From contig CAMOKN010000063.1 in assembly GCA_946617595.1 (NCBI GenBank), positions 1-35,186 on the forward strand: a stretch of DNA of 35,186 bases, in the 5' to 3' direction. Both the position numbers and the translations under genes were made by a program. Under the pieces are notes generated by a model. That model saw only the letters and a program-made list of their open reading frames with translations, did no database searches and was not told where the DNA came from. This DNA is from an uncultured Clostridia bacterium. GTDB lineage: Bacteria > Bacillota > Clostridia > Oscillospirales > Ruminococcaceae. This document shows positions 23,887-31,714 of the stretch, one piece after another (the first letter of the stretch is position 1; the number at the start of each line of letters is the position of its first letter).

Positions 23887-26079
23887 ATGAAGAAGATTAT
23901 TTCACTGTTTGCAGCGGCGGCGGTTCTTATCGCGGGGGGCTGTTCGGGCGGTGATCCGGCGCAGACAAGTGCTGTTACACAGGACTTGCAGACCGGGCAG
24001 ACAACAGATGATGAGTACAATGACAGCGAAACCGATGCACCTGTAGGCGGCGAAAACACAGAAACCACAGTGCGTCAGCCCGTATCAGGATATCGTCTGT
24101 CGGTAGAAGACCCGACGGGAAAGATGTCTGTCGAACGTGCTCCGGAAAAATCGACCCCAATGGGCGATGAGGATACATGGACGATATTTGTGTATCTCTG
24201 CGGTACCGATCTTGAAAGCGATCTCAGTATGGCATCTCTTGATATTTATGAAATGGGTGACGCTGAGGCAAGCGAAAATATTAAATTTGTCGTTCAGACA
24301 GGCGGCACAAGTCAATGGGACGATGAATCTTTTAGCAATGATGTCTGTCAGCGCTGGGTCGTGACGGACGGCGGCAAGGAGCTTGCGGACAGTGTTCCGC
24401 TCGCAAATATGGGTGATCCCGCTACCCTGGAAAGCTTTCTTGAATGGGGAGTGGAAAATTATCCTGCCGATAAAATGGGGGCTGTATTCTGGGATCACGG
24501 CGGCGGATCTATCACAGGCGTATGCTTTGATGAGCTCTACGAAAGTGATTCGCTCTCACTTGCGGAGATCAACACCGCTCTTTCAGACGTTTATGACAAG
24601 ATGACCGACAAGTTCGAGTTCATCGGATTTGACTGCTGCCTCATGGCAACTGCCGAAACAGCAAACATTCTTGCTACTTACGCAAGATATTTATACGCCT
24701 CCCAGGAGTTGGAGACAGATACAGGCTGGGATTATCAGACCATAGGTACATATCTTGCTCAGAATCCCGAATGTGACGGAGGGGAACTCGGACAGATAGT
24801 GGCTGACAGCTACTTCAGCGACAGCGCGGAGATATATCAGGACAGCGAGAGTACATTTTCTGTCATGGATCTTGAAAAGACCGATGATTTCATCAAGGCG
24901 TTCAACGATTATGCGTATAAGCTTTATGATGCGGCACAGACTGAATTTACCGGTATAGTGAGAGGCATCAACAAGGCGGATAATTTCGGCGGCAATACAG
25001 AGACTGAGGGATATACAAACATGGTCGATATCGGCAGTATCATCGAGCAATGCTCGCAATATGCCGACGGCACCGAAGCCCTTTCTGCGCTGAGTGATTG
25101 TATAGTTTACATAATAAACGGCAGCGATCATCCGGACGCGTGCGGACTTTCGATATACTTTCCGCTTGCAATACAGGGATCGGAAGAACTCAGCATATTC
25201 TCCGGTATCTGTATAAGCCCGTACTATCTCTCTCTTGTCGATATGGAAGCATCAGGATATGCTTCCGGCGGTTACAGCAATTCTGCCCTCTTCACCGAGG
25301 ACGGAAAATGGACAGAGAACAATTGTGTGTGCGAAACTTGTGAGGCGGGATATTTCAGCAGTTCATCAGATATCGACAGCTCAGAGAGCGAACTTATCGT
25401 ATTTGCGGAAAAACCTCACATCAATGAGAGCGGGATATACACATTCAGACTTGAAGAAGAGAGCCTGAACTGCACCGAAAGTGTCAATGCGTACATTTAT
25501 CTTGAAAATGAAAACGGCGATCTGGTCGAGCTCGGTGAAACAAATGACATCTACGCAGACTGGGACGAGGGCGTTTTCGAGGACTACTTTGACGGATACT
25601 GGCTCGGACTCGGTGACGGGCAGATACTTGCGGCATACGTTGTTGATGAAACCGATGAATATACCATTTTCACTTCTCCGGTGAAATTGAACGGTACTCC
25701 CACAAATCTGCGCATACGTGTGTATTTTGATCAGACTGTTATTGTTGACGGAACATGGGACGGCGTTGACGAAAACGGTGTTGCTGCACGCAAAATAAAT
25801 AAGCTCACAGCCGGAGACAAGATCGAGCCTTTGTATTATCTCGAAGACGAAACTGTATTTCCGGGCAGTGAGTATTTGTGGGAAGACAGCGGCAAAGATG
25901 CAGGATTCAAAGTGCTGCCTGTAGGGGATTATTACTATGGATTCTATATTTATGATGTTTACGGCGATTATTGCCCGACCGACTATGTGGTTTTCACTAT
26001 AGATGAAGAAGGAAACATATATTTCTACGGTGATGAAGACGGAAACTACAGCGATGGCGGCAGCCGCGATGATGAATAA
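23887..26079 (+). CDS. Clostripain-family (peptidase C11) lipoprotein
   Basis: Predicted secreted cysteine peptidase of 730 residues tethered as a lipoprotein: signal peptide with lipobox IAGGC, modified Cys19. A Gly/Asp/Thr-rich linker leads to the C11 domain, starting TWTIFVYLCGTDLESD near residue 98. The catalytic dyad is His204 in FWDHGGGS and Cys251 in GFDCCLMA, where most relatives have Asp-Ala-Cys. C11 enzymes usually cleave after Arg or Lys. The C-terminal 250 residues are beta-rich and acidic, possibly a binding or pro-domain. The ribosome site is weak (GAAAGAAG). It is last in its operon and followed by a terminator at 26267. Confidence 0.93.
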   Translation: MKKIISLFAAAAVLIAGGCSGGDPAQTSAVTQDLQTGQTTDDEYNDSETDAPVGGENTETTVRQPVSGYRLSVEDPTGKMSVERAPEKSTPMGDEDTWTIFVYLCGTDLESDLSMASLDIYEMGDAEASENIKFVVQTGGTSQWDDESFSNDVCQRWVVTDGGKELADSVPLANMGDPATLESFLEWGVENYPADKMGAVFWDHGGGSITGVCFDELYESDSLSLAEINTALSDVYDKMTDKFEFIGFDCCLMATAETANILATYARYLYASQELETDTGWDYQTIGTYLAQNPECDGGELGQIVADSYFSDSAEIYQDSESTFSVMDLEKTDDFIKAFNDYAYKLYDAAQTEFTGIVRGINKADNFGGNTETEGYTNMVDIGSIIEQCSQYADGTEALSALSDCIVYIINGSDHPDACGLSIYFPLAIQGSEELSIFSGICISPYYLSLVDMEASGYASGGYSNSALFTEDGKWTENNCVCETCEAGYFSSSSDIDSSESELIVFAEKPHINESGIYTFRLEEESLNCTESVNAYIYLENENGDLVELGETNDIYADWDEGVFEDYFDGYWLGLGDGQILAAYVVDETDEYTIFTSPVKLNGTPTNLRIRVYFDQTVIVDGTWDGVDENGVAARKINKLTAGDKIEPLYYLEDETVFPGSEYLWEDSGKDAGFKVLPVGDYYYGFYIYDVYGDYCPTDYVVFTIDEEGNIYFYGDEDGNYSDGGSRDDE

Positions 26080-26087
26080 GGTGACTA

Positions 26088-26247
26088 AGGGGAACCTCTA
26101 AAAACCCATTTGAGAGAAAAAGAACTGCTTGCACCAACTGCTTCGTCAAGTCTCCTCACCTTGCATCAGCAAGCTTTCGGAGCCTTTCCTTGCTTTTGGC
26201 GCAATCATCTCATTTTCTCTATTCAAAGCGGTTTTTAGAGGTACCCT
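26088..26247. mobile_element. MITE-like 160-bp element with terminal inverted repeats
   Basis: Left end AGGGGAACCTCTAAAAACC and the complement of the right end AGGGTACCTCTAAAAACC are nearly identical. The similarity continues inward (TTGAGAGAAAA against TTGAATAGAGAAAATGAG), so the whole piece can fold. There is no coding capacity, so any transposition would need a transposase from elsewhere. It sits 8 bp behind the clostripain stop. Confidence 0.7.
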
Positions 26248-26266
26248 AAGGAGATTAAGGCAGCAG

Positions 26267-26304
26267 CCGGTACCGTGCATTATTCGCACGGTATCGGCTT
26301 TTTG
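26267..26304 (+). terminator. Terminator of the GH13-clostripain operon
   Basis: CCGGTACCGTGC and GCACGGTATCGG form a 12-bp stem (one G-T pair) with a 7-nt loop, followed by CTTTTT. A strong rho-independent terminator just ahead of the next promoter. Confidence 0.85.
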
Positions 26305-26336
26305 ATTTGCATCGGCGCGGAAATTGCTGTAAAATA

Positions 26337-26365
26337 TTGACATATCAATAAAAAAGTAGTATAAT
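26337..26365 (+). promoter_or_regulatory. Perfect consensus sigma-A promoter of the Ter cluster
   Basis: TTGACA (26337-26342), 17 nt, TATAAT (26360-26365). Both hexamers and the spacing are ideal. The predicted start (about 26372) coincides with the left end of the palindromic repeat, so the mRNA would begin with its hairpin. Confidence 0.85.
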
Positions 26366-26370
26366 AAATT

Positions 26371-26439
26371 TTAAGGCATTGCCGCACTAACAGATGCATA
26401 AAAGCTTCTTCCGCACACTATTTATGCGGTATGCCTTAA
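26371..26439. repeat. Complete palindromic repeat with TTAAGGCAT...CCGCA ends
   Basis: Ends TTAAGGCATTGCCGCA and TGCGGTATGCCTTAA are inverted repeats differing at about two positions; total length 69 nt. Inner ATGCATAAA and TTTATGCGG extend the pairing. It forms the start of the predicted yceG leader. Confidence 0.7.
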
Positions 26440-26480
26440 TATTACGGATTTTTCGTTTAGTTCTTCGGAAAGGTGCGGCA

Positions 26481-28751
26481 ATGATCGACAGAGGAAAAAT
26501 TAGTGATATAAATGATTTTTTTCTGCCGCCCGAAAAGCGGAACGGCGGCTGTGTGTATTTCTACAGAATAGCAGGCTGTTTTGAAGGCTTCGGATCTTTC
26601 ATAGGGAAATACCTTGATGAAGCACAAACTAACGGTGTTGTGATCGAAGGCGGGATCAGAAATCCAACACAGGGTAATCTCGAATACTATTCCGAAATAC
26701 TCGGAGACAGCTTTAAAGAAGATGCTTCTTTTATAAGCGGAGCACTCTCAAAATGGCTCCCGAGACTTGACCCCGGACAGAACAAGCTGTGCGCAGATGC
26801 TCTGTACAGTACGCTCAGACTGCTCGAAGCTGACGGAAAGAACGAAAATATCCGCAAAAACACCTATGTCAAGTTCATGTGCTGGCTGTACTACAGGTTC
26901 GAGCCGGTGGTCAGGCGCATAGGAGGAGAAAAATACCCCAAAATATTGTATGAGGGAAGCTGCATTTCCTCACATGAGATAATGCTTATAACAGCACTCT
27001 GCGGCTGCGGCTGTGACGCGGTGCTGCTTGAATATGACAGCGATGCCGCATACCTGAAAGCGGACCCTTCATCAAAATACTCCGACAGGCTTGAACTTTC
27101 GGGAATGACTGAATTTCCGCAGGATTTCTCAGTTGCAGAACTTCGCAGACAGAACAGTGAGAAAGAATCTCTCAGCCGCATATACGGCGGAAAGCCCGAT
27201 AAGGTGATGATCTGCAACAAATGGGGCTCCGGAAAACCGTTTGATGATATAATCACTCCACTCGGATCAAGAAAGCATGATGCCGGTGAGATCCCTACCT
27301 GCTTCTATCTGGTAAGAGGCACCGATGACAAGATAAATTACTCAAAACAGCTGTATGAGCTGCGGAAGAACATGATATCCGCAGGCAGAGCCGTCCACAT
27401 AGAAAATTATCATATCGCGCTGCCGGAAAACCCTGAGATCGCAGCGGTCACAAGGAGCAGCTATCAGTCGCTTGAACAGCTCGCTGCCGGTCTTGCAAAA
27501 AATCTTTCGTATATAACAGATCCTGCACTCAGAAGCATCATCGCGAAATCATTCGTCGATACCCTGAGCGCAGCTTATGAAAAAGACAGCAACCTCAACA
27601 AGCTTTCATCAAAAGGCGTATATATTCTCTGCTGGCTGAAAAGAATATTTTCATCTCTGTATAAGGAATACAAGAACGGCGTTATCGGCTGCTACATCTT
27701 CCTTGGCAGCGAGCTTACACTCAATGAAGATCTGTTCATTCGTTTTTTGGCGGGAACTCCCGCAGACGTGCTCATTCTGATGCCCGATCTTAACGGAAAG
27801 ATAGTTATTGCCGACGAGCGCTGCATTTCTGTCAACTATACGGAAAGTTCGGATATTGACGGGTTCCCCACAGATGACAATATACTGAAGGTCGGAACTG
27901 CAGCGTATCATGCCGAGCGTGAACTCGATGATGTTCTGTATAACAATTCGGGATTGTTCCGTGACCGTCAGTACGGCAGAGCGCGGACGGTGCTTCTTGA
28001 AACAATATGTGAGGAAATACCGATACTGTGGGACACGGAGCTGAAATACCGCTCCGGCTTTTCGGCGGACAGCAAAGGTATCACCATACCTGTTATATTC
28101 GCAAAAATATCCGGTGTCAAAAACAGCGATATCGACGAATACTGGCGGCAGATAAAGCGTCTCATAACAGCCGACACGCTTGTAATAAAGAGCGCGCCGT
28201 ATATTGTTCCGGAGCAGTCTTATCCGATAATGGCAGATGCAGTGCAGTTTCTCAGGAACGGAAAGCTTCGCCGCGACGAGATCAAGGCGTGCAGGGAATA
28301 TCAATATGGTTTTCTGCGTGAGGAGATGCAGGAGCACATTCTTGACAAGATACAGATGCTTCTCGACAGCGGTGTAATAAAGGACGGAAAGACAAACGGC
28401 AGGGAATACCGCATCTTATCTGTATGTCTTTCACTGAACAAGCCGATAGTGAGAATGATACAGAAATTCGACTTTACAAAGAAGAATCCAAAGATCATTT
28501 ACATCATCACGACTGAATCGGCGATCTCGCTTGAAGACACGATAGTGCTCACGCTTCTGAGCTATATTGGCTTTGATGTGCTGTTTTATGTTCCGACGGG
28601 ATATATATGTACCGAAAAGTATTATGCGGAGATACCGTTTACGGAGCATCAGAACGGCGAATATATGTATGATCTGACCGTTCCTGATTTCGACAAGATA
28701 AATGCAAACGCGAAGAAATCATTCTGGGGCGGATTATTCGGAAAGAAATAA
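26481..28751 (+). CDS. yceG: YceG-like component of the Ter (tellurite/stress) cluster
   Basis: Start at 26481 (MIDRGKIS) after GGAAAGGTG; a longer frame from 26394 would translate the palindromic repeat and lacks a ribosome site. The 756-residue cytoplasmic protein matches the YceG-type family of the Bacillus subtilis yceCDEFGH cluster: NDFFLPPEKRNGGCVYFYRIAG at the start, a central ILYEGSCISSHEIMLI region, repeated in second-half form as VYILCWLKRIF and IYIITTESAISLEDTIVLTLLSYIGFDVLFYVPTGY near the C-terminus. The duplicated alpha/beta layout suggests a possible enzymatic or nucleotide-related role, but no catalytic residues are known to me. Association with TelA and TerD downstream supports the name. 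It is unrelated to E. coli MltG, also once called YceG. Confidence 0.85.
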   Translation: MIDRGKISDINDFFLPPEKRNGGCVYFYRIAGCFEGFGSFIGKYLDEAQTNGVVIEGGIRNPTQGNLEYYSEILGDSFKEDASFISGALSKWLPRLDPGQNKLCADALYSTLRLLEADGKNENIRKNTYVKFMCWLYYRFEPVVRRIGGEKYPKILYEGSCISSHEIMLITALCGCGCDAVLLEYDSDAAYLKADPSSKYSDRLELSGMTEFPQDFSVAELRRQNSEKESLSRIYGGKPDKVMICNKWGSGKPFDDIITPLGSRKHDAGEIPTCFYLVRGTDDKINYSKQLYELRKNMISAGRAVHIENYHIALPENPEIAAVTRSSYQSLEQLAAGLAKNLSYITDPALRSIIAKSFVDTLSAAYEKDSNLNKLSSKGVYILCWLKRIFSSLYKEYKNGVIGCYIFLGSELTLNEDLFIRFLAGTPADVLILMPDLNGKIVIADERCISVNYTESSDIDGFPTDDNILKVGTAAYHAERELDDVLYNNSGLFRDRQYGRARTVLLETICEEIPILWDTELKYRSGFSADSKGITIPVIFAKISGVKNSDIDEYWRQIKRLITADTLVIKSAPYIVPEQSYPIMADAVQFLRNGKLRRDEIKACREYQYGFLREEMQEHILDKIQMLLDSGVIKDGKTNGREYRILSVCLSLNKPIVRMIQKFDFTKKNPKIIYIITTESAISLEDTIVLTLLSYIGFDVLFYVPTGYICTEKYYAEIPFTEHQNGEYMYDLTVPDFDKINANAKKSFWGGLFGKK

Positions 28752-29118
28752 GCAGAGATTTCGGCGTGTAAAGTTTTTTTTTGGAAAGGGGTTGGGAGAA
28801 TAACCTTTTTTCAAAAATGTTCAATTTGTCAAAAAAGTATATGAGTGAACTGTGAAGTGACTTTTCAAGTTCCGTTTTAACGGGAGTCAGTTACTTGAAG
28901 TTTTCTTTTATCGCCGCATCATGCGGCGTTTTGGAAAACCTCTTTACGGCTTCGTGCCGTAGGATCAAGCCCTTTTTAAAGGGCTTGCGGGGTGTTGAGG
29001 GTGTCTCCCCTACAGGGGAGGTGCCGAAGGCAGAGGGGCTGACCGACAGAGGAGTCCCTTCTGACTTATCTCATAGTTCTCAAGCGTAAGCGTCATAATC
29101 TCACAAGGAGGTCATAAT
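28752..29118. other. Repeat-rich gap between yceG and telA, no gene
   Basis: A possible weak terminator (AAAGGGGTT-gggagaat-AACCTTTTT, 28783-28812, two G-T pairs) follows yceG. Then come the 22-nt block (28861-28882) shared inverted with 9574-9595, the palindrome CGCCGCATCATGCGGCG (28912-28928), and a GC-rich stretch with CTCCCCTACAGGGGAGGTG near 29006, typical of a dispersed clostridial repeat. Last is TTCTCAAGCGTAAGCG (29077-29092), shared with 16234. No convincing promoter was found for telA. Confidence 0.6.
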
Positions 29119-30285
29119 ATGGGACTTGATTTCAGCAAGTCTGCAAGTATGCAGCAGGATACCGTGGTACAGGCGGCGGAACCGCAGTCTGCGCAGGTGA
29201 TCGAGGTTAAGGAAGAGGTCGCAAAATACGACATTGTTGCCGACAGGGAACAGATGAATGCCGAGCTTGTGAACTCGGCTGAGGTAGATGCGCTTGTAAG
29301 CACTATCGAAGTCACGAATATGGAAAGCATCGTATCGTTCGGTGCCGAGGCTGCGGACGAGATATCGAAAGTCTCCGATCTTGTGCTGCGTAACGTCAAT
29401 ACCGCTCAGATGACGAATACCAGCACAATGATGAATACCCTCGCCAAGATAATGGATAAGTTCGACATTAACGAGCTGAAGGAAGAACCAAGAGGGCTCG
29501 GAAAGCTTTTCGGAAAGGCAAAGAATCAGCTTGAAAAGATACTTGCCAAGTATCATACAATGGGTGACGAGGTAGATAAGATCTATGTTGAGCTGAGAAA
29601 ATATGAGACTGAGATAAAGGAATCGAACCGTAATCTTGACAATATGTTTGAAGCAAATGTCAATTATTACCATGAGCTTGTAAAATATATCCTTGCCGGA
29701 GAACAGGCTGTGCAGGAAGTGCAGAATTATATCGACAAGCGCGTTGCCGATATGGAGGCTTCGGGCGATAACTCGATACAGTTCGAGATACAGAGCTTAC
29801 AGCAGGCAAAGATGCTTCTTGAACAGAGAACACAGGATCTTCGCAGCGCAGAGAGTGTTGCGATGCAGTCGATCCCGATGATAAAGACAATGGAATTCAG
29901 CAATATGAACCTTGTCAGAAAAATAAACTCAGCGTTTATCGTGACTCTGCCAATATTCAAGCAGGCTCTTGCACAGGCTATAATGCTGAAACAGCAGAAA
30001 GTGATGGCTGAGGGAATGGCGGCTCTCGATGAGAAAACAAACGAAATGCTCATCAAGAATGCCCAGAATACGGTAAATCAGGCAAAAATGACGGCACAGC
30101 TCGCTTCCGGCAGCTCAATAAAGACCGAAACACTCGAAACAACGTGGAGAACGATCGTAAACGGCATCGAAGAGACTAAGCGTGTCCAGGACGAGGCAAG
30201 CAAGAAGCGTCTTGAGGACAAGGCCCGACTCGAAAATATCAAGAATGAGTTCAACAGAACTTACCATGTACCCGCTAAGAAATGA
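29119..30285 (+). CDS. telA: TelA/YceH-family toxic anion resistance protein
   Basis: Soluble 388-residue protein of the TelA family, which accompanies Ter/Yce stress clusters and can raise tolerance to tellurite and some antimicrobials; the mechanism is not settled. Visible family features: a variable, acidic N-terminus, LGKLFGKAKNQLEKILAKYHTMGDEVDKI near 130-160, long helices in the middle (QSLQQAKMLLEQRTQDLRSAE) and MIKTMEFSNMNLVRKINSAFIVTLPIFKQALAQAI. Most of the chain is predicted helical. A strong AAGGAGG precedes the start. It is followed after 170 bp by two terD genes. Confidence 0.95.
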   Translation: MGLDFSKSASMQQDTVVQAAEPQSAQVIEVKEEVAKYDIVADREQMNAELVNSAEVDALVSTIEVTNMESIVSFGAEAADEISKVSDLVLRNVNTAQMTNTSTMMNTLAKIMDKFDINELKEEPRGLGKLFGKAKNQLEKILAKYHTMGDEVDKIYVELRKYETEIKESNRNLDNMFEANVNYYHELVKYILAGEQAVQEVQNYIDKRVADMEASGDNSIQFEIQSLQQAKMLLEQRTQDLRSAESVAMQSIPMIKTMEFSNMNLVRKINSAFIVTLPIFKQALAQAIMLKQQKVMAEGMAALDEKTNEMLIKNAQNTVNQAKMTAQLASGSSIKTETLETTWRTIVNGIEETKRVQDEASKKRLEDKARLENIKNEFNRTYHVPAKK

Positions 30286-30369
30286 TGCTGAGGCAATGCA
30301 AAGAAATCAAAGGCGAACAGCTTCGCACACTTATCCGACAGACAGTTCTGTCAGTAGATTGAAATTTAT

Positions 30370-30424
30370 TTAAGCCAATACCGCAAAAAGCATGGCTTAC
30401 GCCTTTGCGCTGGGTATTACTTAA
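30370..30424. repeat. Degenerate palindromic repeat ahead of terD
   Basis: TTTAAGCCAATACCGCA and TGGGTATTACTTAAA are imperfect inverted ends related to the family at 26371. The element ends about 30 bp before the terD start, filling most of the 170-bp gap after telA. No promoter hexamers of good quality were seen in this gap. Confidence 0.5.
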
Positions 30425-30455
30425 ATCATTTTTATTAAGTCAGGAGGAATTTATT

Positions 30456-31037
30456 ATGGCAGTAAGTTTGACAAAAGGACAGAAGGTTGATCTCACAAAG
30501 GGTAATCCTTCACTGAAAAACATCATCGTTGGTCTTGGCTGGGATATAAACGCTTATGATTCCGGCGCTGATTTCGACCTCGATGCGGCTGCATTCATGC
30601 TCGGTGAAAACGGAAAATGCCCGACAGACAAGGAATTTGTATTCTACGGAAACCTTTCTCACCCGAGTGAGTCCGTCGTTCACCTCGGTGATAACCTCAC
30701 CGGTGCAGGCGAGGGTGATGACGAGCAGATAAAGGTTGATCTGTCTAAGGTTCCCGCAAATATTTCAAGAATAGCTTTTACCGTAACTATCTATGACGCT
30801 GACAAGAGACGCCAGAACTTCGGTCAGGTTTCAAATGCGTTTATCAGAATTGTTGACGCTTCAAACGATACCGAGATGATAAGATACGATCTCGGTGAGG
30901 ATTTCTCAATAGAAACTGCTGTGACAGTAGGTGAACTCTATCGTCATAACGGCGAGTGGAAATTCAACGCTATCGGAAGCGGATACTCCGGAGGTCTTGC
31001 GGCTCTCTGCGCCGCTTATGGCATAAACGCTGAATAA
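30456..31037 (+). CDS. terD: TerD-family protein (first copy)
   Basis: Start at 30456 after AGGAGG. The 193-residue cytoplasmic protein has all the TerD landmarks: [81 protein letters not shown] and a [16 protein letters not shown] end. Family members bind calcium through the acidic loops, and those acidic residues (DFDLD, GEGDDE) are intact. 21 bp separate it from the second copy. Confidence 0.97.
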   Translation: MAVSLTKGQKVDLTKGNPSLKNIIVGLGWDINAYDSGADFDLDAAAFMLGENGKCPTDKEFVFYGNLSHPSESVVHLGDNLTGAGEGDDEQIKVDLSKVPANISRIAFTVTIYDADKRRQNFGQVSNAFIRIVDASNDTEMIRYDLGEDFSIETAVTVGELYRHNGEWKFNAIGSGYSGGLAALCAAYGINAE

Positions 31038-31058
31038 TTTCGTAAGGAGACTGATAAT

Positions 31059-31646
31059 ATGTCAGTAAATCTTCAAAAAGGACAGAAAGTAAATCTGTCA
31101 AAGGAAAATGTCGGTCTGTCCAGAGTAATAGTAGGTCTTGGCTGGGACGAGGCGGAAGTAAAAAAATCATTCTTTGCACCTAAGCCGCAGCCCATAGACT
31201 GCGATGCGTCGGCAATACTCCTTGTGAACGGAGTGCTTGCCAACAACGCCGATGTCGTGTACTACGGTGCGCTCAGACATTCGTCAGGCTCTGTCGTTCA
31301 TCAGGGCGATAATCTGACAGGCGCAGGAGAAGGCGACGATGAGCAGATCATCGTTGATCTGAATTCGGTCCCTGCTCAGTATGACAGGATAGTTTTTGTA
31401 GTAAATATCTATAAGGCATACGACAGAAACCAGAATTTCGGCATGATAAAAAATGCATTTATCCGACTCGTTGATGCAAGAAACGGCAAAGAGATGTGCA
31501 GATACGATCTGTCCGAGAATTATGACGGAATGACCGCAATGGTATTCGGAGAGATCTACCGCCGCGACGGCGAATGGAAGTTCAACGCTATAGGTCAGCC
31601 CACAAGAGATGCCTCACTTACCGAGACTGTAAAAAGATACGTCTGA
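31059..31646 (+). CDS. terD: TerD-family protein (second, diverged copy)
   Basis: 195-residue paralogue of the gene upstream, after AAGGAG. It keeps [41 protein letters not shown] and [10 protein letters not shown]. An insert, KKSFFAPKPQPIDCDASA, replaces the [11 protein letters not shown] loop, keeping only two of the aspartates, and the C-terminus is different (TRDASLTETVKRYV). The change falls in the calcium-binding region, so the copies may differ in calcium affinity or partners. Confidence 0.95.
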   Translation: MSVNLQKGQKVNLSKENVGLSRVIVGLGWDEAEVKKSFFAPKPQPIDCDASAILLVNGVLANNADVVYYGALRHSSGSVVHQGDNLTGAGEGDDEQIIVDLNSVPAQYDRIVFVVNIYKAYDRNQNFGMIKNAFIRLVDARNGKEMCRYDLSENYDGMTAMVFGEIYRRDGEWKFNAIGQPTRDASLTETVKRYV

Positions 31647-31655
31647 TAGCACATG

Positions 31656-31679
31656 GTTCCGGAGCCTTGGTTCCGGAAC
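31656..31679 (+). other. Hairpin between terD and the Ca2+ ATPase gene
   Basis: GTTCCGGA and TCCGGAAC form a perfect 8-bp stem with an 8-nt loop. No T-run follows, so it is more likely an mRNA stabilising or processing hairpin than a terminator. Confidence 0.5.
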
Positions 31680-31714
31680 TTCTGTGTGTAATAAAAATCC
31701 GGAGGAATATAAAA

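Larger units (their letters stand above)
26080..26480. other. Intergenic region: MITE-like element, terminator, promoter, palindromic repeat
   Basis: In this 401-bp gap the order is MITE-like element (26088-26247), terminator (26267-26304), consensus promoter (26337-26365), palindromic repeat (26371-26439), then the yceG ribosome site. An ATG at 26394 in frame with yceG is derived from the repeat and is not taken as its start. Confidence 0.75.

Noticed and set aside
26394-26480. N-terminal extension of the YceG-like protein
   Set aside because: The extra 29 codons are mostly the palindromic repeat, there is no ribosome site before 26394, and GGAAAGGTG precedes 26481.
28752-29118. yybP-ykoY (Mn2+) riboswitch in the Ter cluster leader
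   Set aside because: An AAAGGGG stretch at 28785 recalls the motif, but the rest of the conserved core is missing and the sequence is better read as a weak terminator followed by repeats.
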